Shown: positions 1 through 6,602, numbered from the stretch's first letter. The stretch: DNA of 8,051 bases from Treponema sp. (GCA_031273185.1 JAISSG010000124.1:1-8051); one strand, 5' to 3'. A program made the numbers and translations. The notes: generated from the letters alone by a model not told the origin.

Positions 1-559
1 TCGTGCCGGAGTATGCGGCGTTGCCGACCGACGTCGCCCCCGCCACGGTGAAGAACCCAGCCGCCACGCCGTCGAAAGTGAAGCCCGCCTTGGCCTCCAG
101 GGTAATGGTTGCCGTGTACGCGGTTTCGGCGGCAAACGCGCCCGAGACCTCGGGGCTCCACGCCACGGCTCCCGTGTACTGCGCCGTCTCGGTAATTGCC
201 GCCACCGGGGCCGCGAAGGCTTCCGGCGGGGTAACGCCGGGTATGGCCGCGATGCTAACGGTGACAGGGATACCGCAGGTTACCGGGAACGCCGCAGTTA
301 CCGTGTAAGAATTCGCGGCGTTGCTGGCCGATGTTGCCCCCGCGACGATGAAAAAGTTGGCCGTTACGCCGTCAAAAGTGAAGCCATCTTTGGCCTCCAG
401 GGTAATGGTCGCCGTGTACTCGGTTTCGGCGGCAAACGCGCCCGAGACCTCGGGGCTCCACGCCACGGTTCCCGTGTACTGCGCCGTTGCGCCAATCGCC
501 GCCACCGGGGCTGCGTAGGTTGCCGGCGGGGTAACGCCGGGTATGGCCGCGATGCTAAC
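1..559 (-). repeat. Direct tandem repeat, period exactly 300 bp (100 codons), two copies visible
   Basis: Copy one covers 260-559 and copy two covers 1-259, cut by the edge. The copies align at a constant 300-bp offset with no gaps. Comparing 61-261 with 361-561 by hand gives 18 mismatches in 201 positions, about 91% identity. The end of the unit nearest 1-60/301-360 is more diverged. The repeat encodes the modules of the lipoprotein. High identity at DNA level suggests recent duplication or gene conversion, and more copies may lie outside the window. Confidence 0.9.
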
Positions 560-664
560 GGGGACGGGGCCGCCATTGCCGCCACTGGGCGAGGAGCAGT
601 CGATGAAAGCCAACGCGACAATCGCGGCAAACGCCAAGGCCGCCGCGATTTTACGTGTGTTAAT
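1..664 (-). CDS. Repeat-containing surface lipoprotein, 5' part only (runs off left edge)
   Basis: Codons 1-221 are visible; the 3' end lies outside the window. The protein begins with a lipoprotein-type signal: charged N-terminus (NTRK, residues 2-5), hydrophobic stretch at about 6-21, and Cys23 followed by SSPSGG, a flexible linker typical of exported lipoproteins. From residue 36 it consists of 100-residue repeats (first 36-135, second 136 to the edge) that look like beta-rich surface modules, with an aromatic WSPEVSG segment and a TATITLEAK-GFTFDGV segment. No enzymatic motif is seen, so a surface or adhesive role is inference. The start is unusual: the frame is closed by TAA at 679-677, no ATG/GTG precedes the signal peptide, and ATT (664-662) sits 8 nt after AAGGAG. 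The residue before Cys23 is Asp, atypical for a lipobox. It follows the chemoreceptor gene by 81 nt on the same strand with no terminator in between, so co-transcription is possible. Confidence 0.75.
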   Translation of the reverse strand, partial: MNTRKIAAALAFAAIVALAFIDCSSPSGGNGGPVPVSIAAIPGVTPPATYAAPVAAIGATAQYTGTVAWSPEVSGAFAAETEYTATITLEAKDGFTFDGVTANFFIVAGATSASNAANSYTVTAAFPVTCGIPVTVSIAAIPGVTPPEAFAAPVAAITETAQYTGAVAWSPEVSGAFAAETAYTATITLEAKAGFTFDGVAAGFFTVAGATSVGNAAYSGT

Positions 665-701
665 AGAATCCTCTCCTTAACAATTTAACCATGTTTTTCA
701 T
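660..701 (-). other. Possible 13-residue leader ORF overlapping the ATT start
   Basis: ATG at 701-699 opens MKNMVKLLRRGFY and stops at TAA 662-660, sharing one base with the ATT start of the lipoprotein gene. A G-rich stretch (AAAGGGGA) lies about 5 nt upstream of the ATG. It could be a leader peptide that delivers ribosomes to the ATT start, or a chance ORF. The rest of the 81-nt gap (665-745) shows no convincing promoter or terminator. Confidence 0.25.
670..678 (-). promoter_or_regulatory. Ribosome binding site that fixes an ATT start
   Basis: On the minus strand AAGGAGAGG ends 5 nt before ATT at 664-662 (8 nt counted from AAGGAG). This is a strong, well-spaced Shine-Dalgarno sequence. The only other in-frame codons between the upstream stop and ATT are GGA GAG GAT TCT, so no normal start codon is served by it. 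The next possible start, TTG at residue 10, would remove the positively charged part of the signal peptide. Confidence 0.65.
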
Positions 702-745
702 GCAAATCCCCTTTGCGGTGTTTTTGCCGGCTCCACATGCTTTAC

Positions 746-2929
746 CTACTCCACTTTGAACCGGGTGACCTCTTTAACCAGGATATCGATGTTCTCCTTG
801 TTTTTGTCGCTTATCTCGCTCACCTGGGTTACCGCGGTGTTGATCTGATCCGCGCCTGTGGCCATCTCGTTCATGCCGCCGGTGATTTCCTGTGTTACCA
901 GTTCCAGGTTTTTGCTTTCCTTGATCACTTCCTTGCTGCCTTCAAGCATTTCCGTGGCCCCGGATTTTACCTGATTGGTAATGTTGTTGAGTTCGCCGAC
1001 GGCGTCCAGTATCTGCTTGCTGCCCGCCCCCTGCTCTTCCATGGCGTTTCTGACATTCTCCTCCTGCAGCGCCACGGTTTTTACTTCGGTGTCGATCACC
1101 TCGAATTTCTTCAGAACGTTATCGGTTGATTTGCCGATTTTGTCGATGGATTCTTTTATCTTCTTGAGTACCGTGGAGATGGTCTTGGACTGTTTCCCGG
1201 AATTTTCGGCGAGCTTGCGGATTTCATCGGCTACCACCGCGAAACCTTTTCCCGCTTCCCCCGCGTGGGCCGCCTCAATGGCGGCGTTCATTGAAAGCAG
1301 GTTGGTCTGGCTTGCGATATTTTGCATCACCGAGTTAATCTCCAGAAGGCCCTCGGATTCCCGGGCAATTTCCTGGATATCCGTGACCACTTCCTGCAGG
1401 CTGCTCTTGCCAACCTCGGAAGCGTCGGTCAGATCTTTGACGTTCTCCGCGTTTTTAATGAGGCTCTGCGTTACGGAATTGATATTGGCCAGCATCTCCT
1501 CGATGGCCGAAGACGAGCGGGATACGGTTTCACGCTGGGTGTCCACATGGTTGGAAAGCTTGTCAATGTTGACGGTCACCTGTTCCATTGTGGCGTTGGT
1601 TTCGGTGACGCTGGCGCTCTGGTTAATGACCCGGTTCTTGATGCTCTGGATGTTGGCGGTAATCTGGTTGACCGCCGCGGCAGTTTCATTCATATTATTG
1701 GACAGCTTGCTGCCAATATCAGAGAGGGATGCCGCCTGGTTTTTTATGGTGGTAATGAGCTTCCGTATTTTTTCCAGGGTAGAGTTAAAGGAGCGGCTTA
1801 TATTGCCGATTTCATCCTTGCTCTCGGCAGCCAGGGTTGGGGTAAAGTCTCCTTCGCCAACGACCGCAAAGACCGCCTCCATGGACTTAAGGGGGGCCAT
1901 AATGGAGCGGGACACAATAAAAATAATAATGGTAACAACTGCCAGTACGATTATGCCAAGTATAATTAAAATCATGGTCATTCGGTAAACCGGCGCCAGG
2001 ACGGTCGCTTCAAACACGATTATTGCTACCGCCCACGGGGTAATCGAGTTCCCGACAGTAATCGGATGCGTTGTAAGGCCGACAGTGGCGTTGAGCGCGG
2101 GCGAGAAAATTTTCGATGTCAGATCTTTGCCGGACGTTACCGCGTCAACAAAAGTGTTCATAAATGCCCCGAGCATATCCGCCTCGGTCTCCCGCATTTG
2201 TTTTCCCAGCCGCGACGGATCGGGATGGGTTACGATTAACCCGGTGTGGCTGAATACCGCTGCGATCCCGTTGCCATAGGGGTGGATATCCGAGGTAATG
2301 ATCTGAATCTCCGTCAGCGCCAGGTCTATTCCGGCTACCCCTATTACCCGCCCGTTATTGACAACCGGAACGGTAAGGCTGGTGATGAGCACCTGCTCCC
2401 CTCCCACATTTTCAAAATAAGGCTCTATAATCCCCTCCTTGCCTGATCTAAAGGAAACCCGGTAATAATCTTCCGCGCCAAAATCTCCCAGCGTATCAAG
2501 CGTTACTCTCCCGTTTACATTTTGGTAGTAACTTCCGAACCTTCCCGAGGAGTCGGTTCCGGGCGTATTGGCATAGGCGGCGTCCCTGCCGTCAAGGGCA
2601 TTGGCTTCAAACCCCGCCCAAACCCCCACATAGTGGGGATTCGCTTCACACAGGGCCTTCAGCATAAAGTTAAGGGTAGCCCTCCGTTCTCCGGGGGCAA
2701 TTTCATCAAAACGGCCCGCAACCTGGGCGATAGAGCGAATCTGGTCCAGGGGAATTTCCAGATATACCTTGCATTCGCTGGCGGTATTCAAGGCGATATT
2801 ATTGACATTTTCGTCCGAGATAGCGGTGCTCTGCCTTGACGCCAACACCAGCGCGCTGACAGTGAAACCGCCGATGCCAACCAGATTAACCGCTGTGATG
2901 ATGACCATCAATTTCATTCCGATTTTCAT
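746..2929 (-). CDS. Methyl-accepting chemotaxis protein with periplasmic Cache sensor
   Basis: A 727-residue transmembrane chemoreceptor. It senses a ligand outside the membrane and controls the CheA kinase through CheW inside. Order: TM1 about 8-31; double-Cache-like sensor about 33-300 (conserved-looking DYYR and GVAGIDLAL segments near 154-205); TM2 about 318-341; HAMP about 340-395 (P346, DEIG 372-375); coiled-coil signalling domain about 430-720. The hairpin tip is clear at 541-570 ([28 protein letters not shown]). Candidate methylation glutamates are E477/E478 and E631/E632. There is no CheR-tethering pentapeptide at the C-terminus (ends FKVE). Start chosen at 2929 because AGGGGG lies 5 nt upstream; an in-frame ATG at 2968 would add 13 residues but lacks comparable spacing. 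The ligand cannot be read from sequence. It has its own strong promoter upstream and lies before the lipoprotein gene on the same strand. Confidence 0.95.
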   Translation of the reverse strand: MKIGMKLMVIITAVNLVGIGGFTVSALVLASRQSTAISDENVNNIALNTASECKVYLEIPLDQIRSIAQVAGRFDEIAPGERRATLNFMLKALCEANPHYVGVWAGFEANALDGRDAAYANTPGTDSSGRFGSYYQNVNGRVTLDTLGDFGAEDYYRVSFRSGKEGIIEPYFENVGGEQVLITSLTVPVVNNGRVIGVAGIDLALTEIQIITSDIHPYGNGIAAVFSHTGLIVTHPDPSRLGKQMRETEADMLGAFMNTFVDAVTSGKDLTSKIFSPALNATVGLTTHPITVGNSITPWAVAIIVFEATVLAPVYRMTMILIILGIIVLAVVTIIIFIVSRSIMAPLKSMEAVFAVVGEGDFTPTLAAESKDEIGNISRSFNSTLEKIRKLITTIKNQAASLSDIGSKLSNNMNETAAAVNQITANIQSIKNRVINQSASVTETNATMEQVTVNIDKLSNHVDTQRETVSRSSSAIEEMLANINSVTQSLIKNAENVKDLTDASEVGKSSLQEVVTDIQEIARESEGLLEINSVMQNIASQTNLLSMNAAIEAAHAGEAGKGFAVVADEIRKLAENSGKQSKTISTVLKKIKESIDKIGKSTDNVLKKFEVIDTEVKTVALQEENVRNAMEEQGAGSKQILDAVGELNNITNQVKSGATEMLEGSKEVIKESKNLELVTQEITGGMNEMATGADQINTAVTQVSEISDKNKENIDILVKEVTRFKVE

Positions 2930-3111
2930 AACATCCCCCTTTTTAATGCCTCCCCGGCATAAACGCATACCAAATTGAACTGTAGGTAAAATGAGAAAAA
3001 TAATACCCAGCGCCGCCGGATGGCGATTGCGTGGAAATACTTAACAGCTAGATAGCATTGGCATGATTTTTTACATGGTGTGTATGATTGGCCGTTGTCG
3101 ATCAACCTCAT
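2926..3111 (-). CDS. Possible 61-aa small membrane protein in the chemoreceptor leader
   Basis: The ORF starts at ATG 3111-3109 and ends at TGA 2928-2926, overlapping the chemoreceptor ATG (2929-2927) in an ATGA arrangement, which is typical of translational coupling. The start lies 8 nt after the predicted -10 box (3119-3124), so the transcript would be leaderless or nearly so. The 61-residue product has a four-Cys N-terminal part (Cys13, 17, 19 and 49 overall: three N-terminal, one in the hydrophobic stretch), a basic IRRRW segment, and a hydrophobic run at about 35-53 that could span a membrane. No family is recognised. Codon choice looks more AT-rich than in neighbouring genes, which argues for a plain 5' leader. 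Both readings remain open; coding status is weakly supported. Confidence 0.25.
   Translation of the reverse strand: MRLIDNGQSYTPCKKSCQCYLAVKYFHAIAIRRRWVLFFSFYLQFNLVCVYAGEALKRGML
2935..2960 (-). promoter_or_regulatory. Chemoreceptor RBS with a small hairpin just upstream
   Basis: AGGGGG at 2940-2935 precedes ATG 2929 by 5 nt. Directly upstream, ATGCC (2960-2956) can pair with GGCAT (2950-2946) across a GGGGA loop. The stem is short (5 bp, extendable with a bulge through flanking T/A bases), so an effect on translation is only possible. Confidence 0.35.
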
Positions 3112-3118
3112 AGCGGAT

Positions 3119-3147
3119 ATTATGCCACTTTCGAGTGAAACTGTCAA
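3119..3147 (-). promoter_or_regulatory. Sigma70-type promoter for the chemoreceptor gene
   Basis: Minus strand: TTGACA (3147-3142), 17-nt spacer, CATAAT (3124-3119). The -35 is a perfect match and the -10 matches 5 of 6. Transcription should begin around 3113-3110, giving about 180 nt before the chemoreceptor ATG. No FliA (sigma28) type box was seen, so this receptor appears to be under housekeeping control. Confidence 0.75.
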
Positions 3148-3270
3148 GGTTTTGAATGAAAGCCAGGAAAAAGATGCCGGGGCTACTCGTTATGGAATCT
3201 TGTATATCGAAATATATTTTCTGCCATGCCAGGCTTCGTAAACGAAATTTTAAGTTAAACTAAAGTCCTG

Positions 3271-5004
3271 TCACCGTGGAGAAAGCTCCCGCAGGGTAAA
3301 ATCCCAGAGTTCCAGGAAGGGGTCGATTTCGATGCGGAGTCGCTTGAGAAACGAAACCGCCTGGGGGCTGCCCGCCTCCATCTCTGCCCTGCCGGGGCGG
3401 CGCCCGGCGGCGGCGTAATCGGGGAAATGCGCCCAGAGGTAGTCGCATTCGCCGACAAGGGTGTCAAGCGCGGCGTGGTCCATCGGGGCCTTGCCGGTTA
3501 GGATGTCACACAGCAAAATCAGGCGGCCCTGCTCGCCCTGGGCAAAAACCCGCAGTTTTTCGGCCAAGGCAGCGGCGATGTTGCCTTTATCAACGGGCAC
3601 CGTTTGGCACCGAGCTTTCCTTGTCTCCCCCGATCCCCATTCCCCATTCCCCGTTCCCCATCCCCCATTCCCCATCCCCCATTCCCCATTCCCCACTCCC
3701 CTTAACACGCCAAAAGCCTCTTCCGGCGAAAGGCTTGGGATGCCCAGGGGAAGGCCCCCGGCGGCAAGGTCGAAAATGCGCGGGTCGGCGGCGAACTCCC
3801 GCTGGAAAAGGTCGCGGTAGTTCCGCAAGGCGGGGTTGGTGATCGCCTTGCCGCCGGTTTTTGATGCCGCGAGAACCGTGCCGTCAAAAGCGGCCCGGGG
3901 GTTCAGCAGGCCGGCAAAGCGGTTCTGCCGTCGCAGCCTGCCCAGGTGCCCCCCGGTCGAGCGGGCGTGGTACGAATCCAGCGTGAAGGCAAAATCAAGG
4001 CCGGCGGTTATTATCGCCCCTCGGGTAAGCCTGCGGGCGATGGAGACCGCGCTTAGGCCCACCGATCCCAGCGGCGGCACGGCCTCGGGCAAAAGGCCGG
4101 CGGAGCCAAGGCGCTGGAAAATTGCCAGCCTTGCCCAGGGGGTAAAGAAAAGAGACACGCCGCCGGCAAGGACGGCCCCCGACCGGGGCAGCGCGGAAAG
4201 GTCGAACGCCGCGGGAACTTTCCAGCCGGACATGCCGATAAAGTCATCAAGGTTCCAGTGCTGGCTTTCCAGGACCACCACAAGGTCGGGCGTTATGCCC
4301 CGTTCCCGCAGGGCTGGCAGGCAGGTGTCAACGCAGGCGATCCTGAAGGGACGGGTTTCGGGCAGCCGGTGCGCTTTCCCGAAACGGGCAGGGAGGGCGT
4401 CGAGCAGGCTGTCCAGCGAGGGGCCCGCCCCCAGAACCAGGATCGGATCTTCGCCAAAGGAAAGCTGTCCCAGCGAGGGGCAGCGGGGTATCAGGGCAAG
4501 GTTCCTCAGGGCGTTGCGTATGTACCGGCGGCCCAGCCTTGCCAGCGTCATGGCGTTGCCCCAGTCGATGGCAATTTCCCGTTGCAGCGACTGCGCCAGC
4601 GAATCGTATAACGCCGGGAACAACTGCCAGCCCCCGCTCAGGCGAACCGTTTCCACGCGGCGAAAAAAACGCGGGCCCCATTCCCGCCGCAACAACGCGC
4701 ACAATGCCGCCGCGTCGCGCTGGCTGGTCAGGCGCAGCCGGGGGTTGCTTTTCAGCGCCGGGGAAAAATGCTCCCGCGAAAGGGCAAACATCTCGGGGTC
4801 GGCCTCGACGCAGAGCAGGGCGGAATTCGGGGCATCGGCAAGGCGGGAGAGCAGGCGCTCAAGCCCATAGCCAAACAGAGGGGACGGGCAGAGGTAGAGG
4901 GTTCTGTCTTTGACAGCCACCTTGCCGGCAACACGGTCGGCCCTGCCGGCAGGATCAACGGCGGAGAGCAGGGTCTTTCCGTTGTGGGAAAAACCCGCGC
5001 CCAT
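3271..5004 (-). CDS. DUF115 / Maf-type (MptE-like) protein with an in-frame heptanucleotide repeat
   Basis: A 577-residue soluble protein. The central part (about 185-345) carries the DUF115/MAF_flag10 signature: VLGAGPSL at 190-197, a CVDTCLPAL segment at 224-232, then GITPDLVVVLES at 236-247, and GSVGLSAVSIARRL with AGLDFAF near 313-340. In archaea this fold is a pterin pyrophosphokinase (MptE). In motile bacteria the family includes the motility accessory factors (Maf) linked to attaching nonulosonic acid sugars to flagellin. The latter role is the better guess here, but no flagellin or sugar-synthesis gene is in the window. Residues 435-461 are a low-complexity insertion rich in Gly/Asn/Trp (GNGEWGM type), translated from a 7-nt DNA repeat; about 115 normal-looking residues follow. 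The start at 5004 lies 3 nt after the PPIase stop, with GGTGA (5016-5012) inside the upstream gene as RBS, implying coupled translation. G+C is high. Confidence 0.85.
   Translation of the reverse strand: MGAGFSHNGKTLLSAVDPAGRADRVAGKVAVKDRTLYLCPSPLFGYGLERLLSRLADAPNSALLCVEADPEMFALSREHFSPALKSNPRLRLTSQRDAAALCALLRREWGPRFFRRVETVRLSGGWQLFPALYDSLAQSLQREIAIDWGNAMTLARLGRRYIRNALRNLALIPRCPSLGQLSFGEDPILVLGAGPSLDSLLDALPARFGKAHRLPETRPFRIACVDTCLPALRERGITPDLVVVLESQHWNLDDFIGMSGWKVPAAFDLSALPRSGAVLAGGVSLFFTPWARLAIFQRLGSAGLLPEAVPPLGSVGLSAVSIARRLTRGAIITAGLDFAFTLDSYHARSTGGHLGRLRRQNRFAGLLNPRAAFDGTVLAASKTGGKAITNPALRNYRDLFQREFAADPRIFDLAAGGLPLGIPSLSPEEAFGVLRGVGNGEWGMGNGGWGTGNGEWGSGETRKARCQTVPVDKGNIAAALAEKLRVFAQGEQGRLILLCDILTGKAPMDHAALDTLVGECDYLWAHFPDYAAAGRRPGRAEMEAGSPQAVSFLKRLRIEIDPFLELWDFTLRELSPR
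3625..3701 (-). repeat. Heptanucleotide array, 11 units of GGGGAAT type, inside the DUF115 coding frame
   Basis: On the plus strand the units are ATTCCCC and one- or two-base variants (ATCCCCC, GTTCCCC, ACTCCCC, GATCCCC, CTCCCCC), in strict 7-nt register for 77 nt. Five of the eleven are exact ATTCCCC. The coding strand is G-rich. Seven is not a multiple of three, so each unit gained or lost shifts the frame. The repeat itself has no stop in any frame of the coding strand and encodes the same GNGEWGM-like cycle in each. Downstream, both alternative frames stop (TGA at 3521-3519 after one unit lost; TGA at 3592-3590 after one unit gained). Confidence 0.95.
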
Positions 5005-5007
5005 TAG

Positions 5008-6534
5008 CTATTCACCAAGAAAGTAACGGGAATACACTTCGGGGAATCGGTTCTCCATCTTGGGGCTATTAAGGAAAAACTGCAACAGGGACTGCTCCGT
5101 CCTGGAGTTCAGCCAGTAGGAGCTGAAGGTGGAGGCAATCCCCACTATGCTGTCCTCTTCGGCCTCGGTCTCGGCGGTGGGGTACAGCACGAGCACGTTC
5201 GCCCCCTGCACCACCGGCTCCGACGGGGATTCCGCCGGGGTGGAAAAGGCAACCTTCCAGAAATTCTCGTTGGTGTCGGAATTCGAAATCTCGCTGACGG
5301 ACTGCGTGGCGAGGGTGGCAAAAAGGTCGATACTGCCGTAATTGATCGGGACCGGGCCAAAGGAACGGCTTTCCATTCCCCGCCGGAGCAGGGCCTCCCT
5401 AAACCCAAGCTCATCGACCAGGGCCCTGAAATCGTTCGCCTGCCCTATGGCCCAGTCCTCCATGCGCCCCCTTTGGAAATTCCGCATGTAGTAGCGGACT
5501 TTTTCCAAAACCGCCGGATCGGACGGGTCCGCTTCCTGAACTGCCTCCTCGGCCCGGAAAAAGGACCAGCCATCGGGGGTCTTCATTACGTCGCTGTACT
5601 CGCCCCGCGCCAGGGCAATCACGGTTTCGCGGGCCGCCGCTTCGGGGATGTCCATGCTCAGTTCGTGGGCCATTCTTATCCCCATGTCACCCCCCCGCTC
5701 CGCGTAAGCGCCGGAGGAATGCGCCCTGGCGGCATCCTCAAGGGTAGTCTCGCCGTTCTTGATTGACGCAAGTATCCTTTGCGCCTCGCGCTCGCTCGAT
5801 TTGATCGTGATTATCGAAAGATGAACTGACCTGAACAAATCGGGGTTTTCCCCGGCGTAGGCCGCGTACTCCCCTTCCGGGTAGGCATCCACGGAAAAAA
5901 CCGCCATCTCAAAACTCCGCTGGGTTGTCGCCATCTTCCCGATAAAATCCGCTTCCGCGGCGGGTGTTCGGAGCCCGGTCACGTCGGAGAGGAAATGGCG
6001 CTTGGCGATGTCGTCCTGCGTCTGCCGCCACAGGGCCAGCCGCCGGTTGTCGTCCATCTGCCGGTACAGCGCCGCCGAGAACCGCCCGTTCTCCTGAAAC
6101 TGGGGAAGCCTCGCCACGTCCCTATCGACGGTTTTTGCCGGCGCCTCATAGCCGGCAGCCTTCATCTCCTGCAGCATGGCCGTATGGACGGCGGCGGCTT
6201 CAAAGGACTCGCGCCAAATTTCGTAGCTCATGTACGCGTAGTTCTCGGCGCCCATAGTGCTCTGCAAATACCGCGTCGCCATGTCGTAATACTGGGCAAA
6301 ATAATTCCCCGGCACGTAGCTGATGGGACCCTTGTCGTAGTACCCAAAGGTCAGGTCCACGTTCCCCCCCCCCCCGTATTCAGGCACGATGGCGGGAACC
6401 AGAACAAAGGCAACAATAACGATTACCAGCACGACCAAGGTCCCAATAAAAACAAGAGGATTTTGCTTGAAGCGGCGAATCATGTCCGAATCGGCATTCT
6501 CGCGTTCCGGTGCCTTTTTTTCCCTGGAAGCCAT
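5008..6534 (-). CDS. Membrane-anchored SurA/PpiD-like peptidyl-prolyl isomerase
   Basis: A 508-residue protein: short charged cytoplasmic N-terminus, one TM segment (about 26-50), then a long extracytoplasmic part. This is the layout of PpiD-type periplasmic folding factors. Residues about 70-200 resemble the helical SurA N-terminal chaperone region. A parvulin-like domain lies at about 234-330 (VHLSIITIK, EDAARAHSSGAYAERGGDMG, LARGEYSDVMKTPDGWSFF). His238 matches the first parvulin active-site His. The usual second His in the G-[YW]-H-I motif is replaced (GWSFF at 322-326), so catalysis may be lost and the role may be chaperone-like. A weaker second parvulin-like segment may lie near 415-455. 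Start at 6534 has AAGGTG 7 nt upstream. Codons 54-57, just after the TM, are an uninterrupted G12 run. The next gene follows after 3 nt. The PPIase family is confident, but PpiD orthology is not. Confidence 0.85.
   Translation of the reverse strand: MASREKKAPERENADSDMIRRFKQNPLVFIGTLVVLVIVIVAFVLVPAIVPEYGGGGNVDLTFGYYDKGPISYVPGNYFAQYYDMATRYLQSTMGAENYAYMSYEIWRESFEAAAVHTAMLQEMKAAGYEAPAKTVDRDVARLPQFQENGRFSAALYRQMDDNRRLALWRQTQDDIAKRHFLSDVTGLRTPAAEADFIGKMATTQRSFEMAVFSVDAYPEGEYAAYAGENPDLFRSVHLSIITIKSSEREAQRILASIKNGETTLEDAARAHSSGAYAERGGDMGIRMAHELSMDIPEAAARETVIALARGEYSDVMKTPDGWSFFRAEEAVQEADPSDPAVLEKVRYYMRNFQRGRMEDWAIGQANDFRALVDELGFREALLRRGMESRSFGPVPINYGSIDLFATLATQSVSEISNSDTNENFWKVAFSTPAESPSEPVVQGANVLVLYPTAETEAEEDSIVGIASTFSSYWLNSRTEQSLLQFFLNSPKMENRFPEVYSRYFLGE
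6364..6375 (-). repeat. Homopolymeric G12 tract (C12 on plus strand) inside the PPIase coding frame
   Basis: Twelve uninterrupted G on the coding strand encode Gly54-Gly57 with GGG only. Tracts of this length are prone to slipped-strand mispairing and are used as phase-variation switches in several bacteria. With 11 G the frame meets TGA at 6353-6351 (about 60 residues). With 13 G it meets TGA at 6202-6200 (about 111 residues). Either way the PPIase domain is lost. The tract length is also the base call most likely to be wrong in this window. Confidence 0.9.
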
Positions 6535-6569
6535 AAACCCACACCTTTCAGAATTATTTTGGTAGGCGT

Positions 6570-6598
6570 ACTATAGCAATTTGCGGGAATTTGATCTA
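6570..6598 (-). promoter_or_regulatory. Probable promoter of the PPIase-DUF115 operon
   Basis: Minus strand TATAGT (6575-6570) preceded by TGC, an extended -10 element. The -35 region at 17-nt spacing (TAGATC, 6598-6593) is poor, as is common with extended -10 promoters. The start site would fall near 6563, giving a leader of about 30 nt with AAGGTG before ATG 6534. Confidence 0.5.
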
Positions 6599-6602
6599 GG
6601 GG

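Larger units (their letters stand above)
2930..3270. other. Intergenic region between DUF115 stop and chemoreceptor start
   Basis: This 341-nt gap contains the promoter, the possible 61-codon ORF and the RBS/hairpin described separately. The part from 3148 to 3270, immediately after the DUF115 stop, is AT-rich. It has only a weak TTCG/CGAA hairpin with no following T-run, so I see no intrinsic terminator. No known riboswitch consensus was recognised in the leader. Confidence 0.6.

Noticed and set aside
3..518. Two plus-strand ORFs with similar sequences in the left part
   Set aside because: They resemble each other only because they are antisense to the 300-bp repeat; the minus frame gives a signal peptide and beta-type modules and is continuous across both copies.
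975..1988. Long plus-strand ORF (337 codons) antisense to the chemoreceptor
   Set aside because: It is the shadow of the helical, low-stop signalling domain on the other strand; it has no RBS and no recognisable domain, while the minus frame is an unmistakable receptor.
2927..2968. Upstream ATG (2968) as chemoreceptor start
   Set aside because: It adds [13 protein letters not shown] before TM1, lies in the hairpin region and lacks a well-spaced RBS; ATG 2929 has AGGGGG 5 nt upstream.
3126..3137. CACT-N4-AGTG inverted repeat between the -35 and -10 boxes, as an operator
   Set aside because: Four-base arms are expected by chance often enough, and no second copy was found nearby.
3181..3270. 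Intrinsic terminator after the DUF115 gene
   Set aside because: Only weak stems without a following T-run were found, so none is annotated.
3625..3701. CRISPR-like array
   Set aside because: Units are only 7 nt with no spacers; it is a simple tandem repeat within a gene.
3836..4870. 344-codon plus-strand ORF antisense to the DUF115 gene
   Set aside because: High G+C opens antisense frames; the translation is a low-complexity Arg/Ser/Pro/Ala mixture without motifs, whereas the minus frame has DUF115 motifs.
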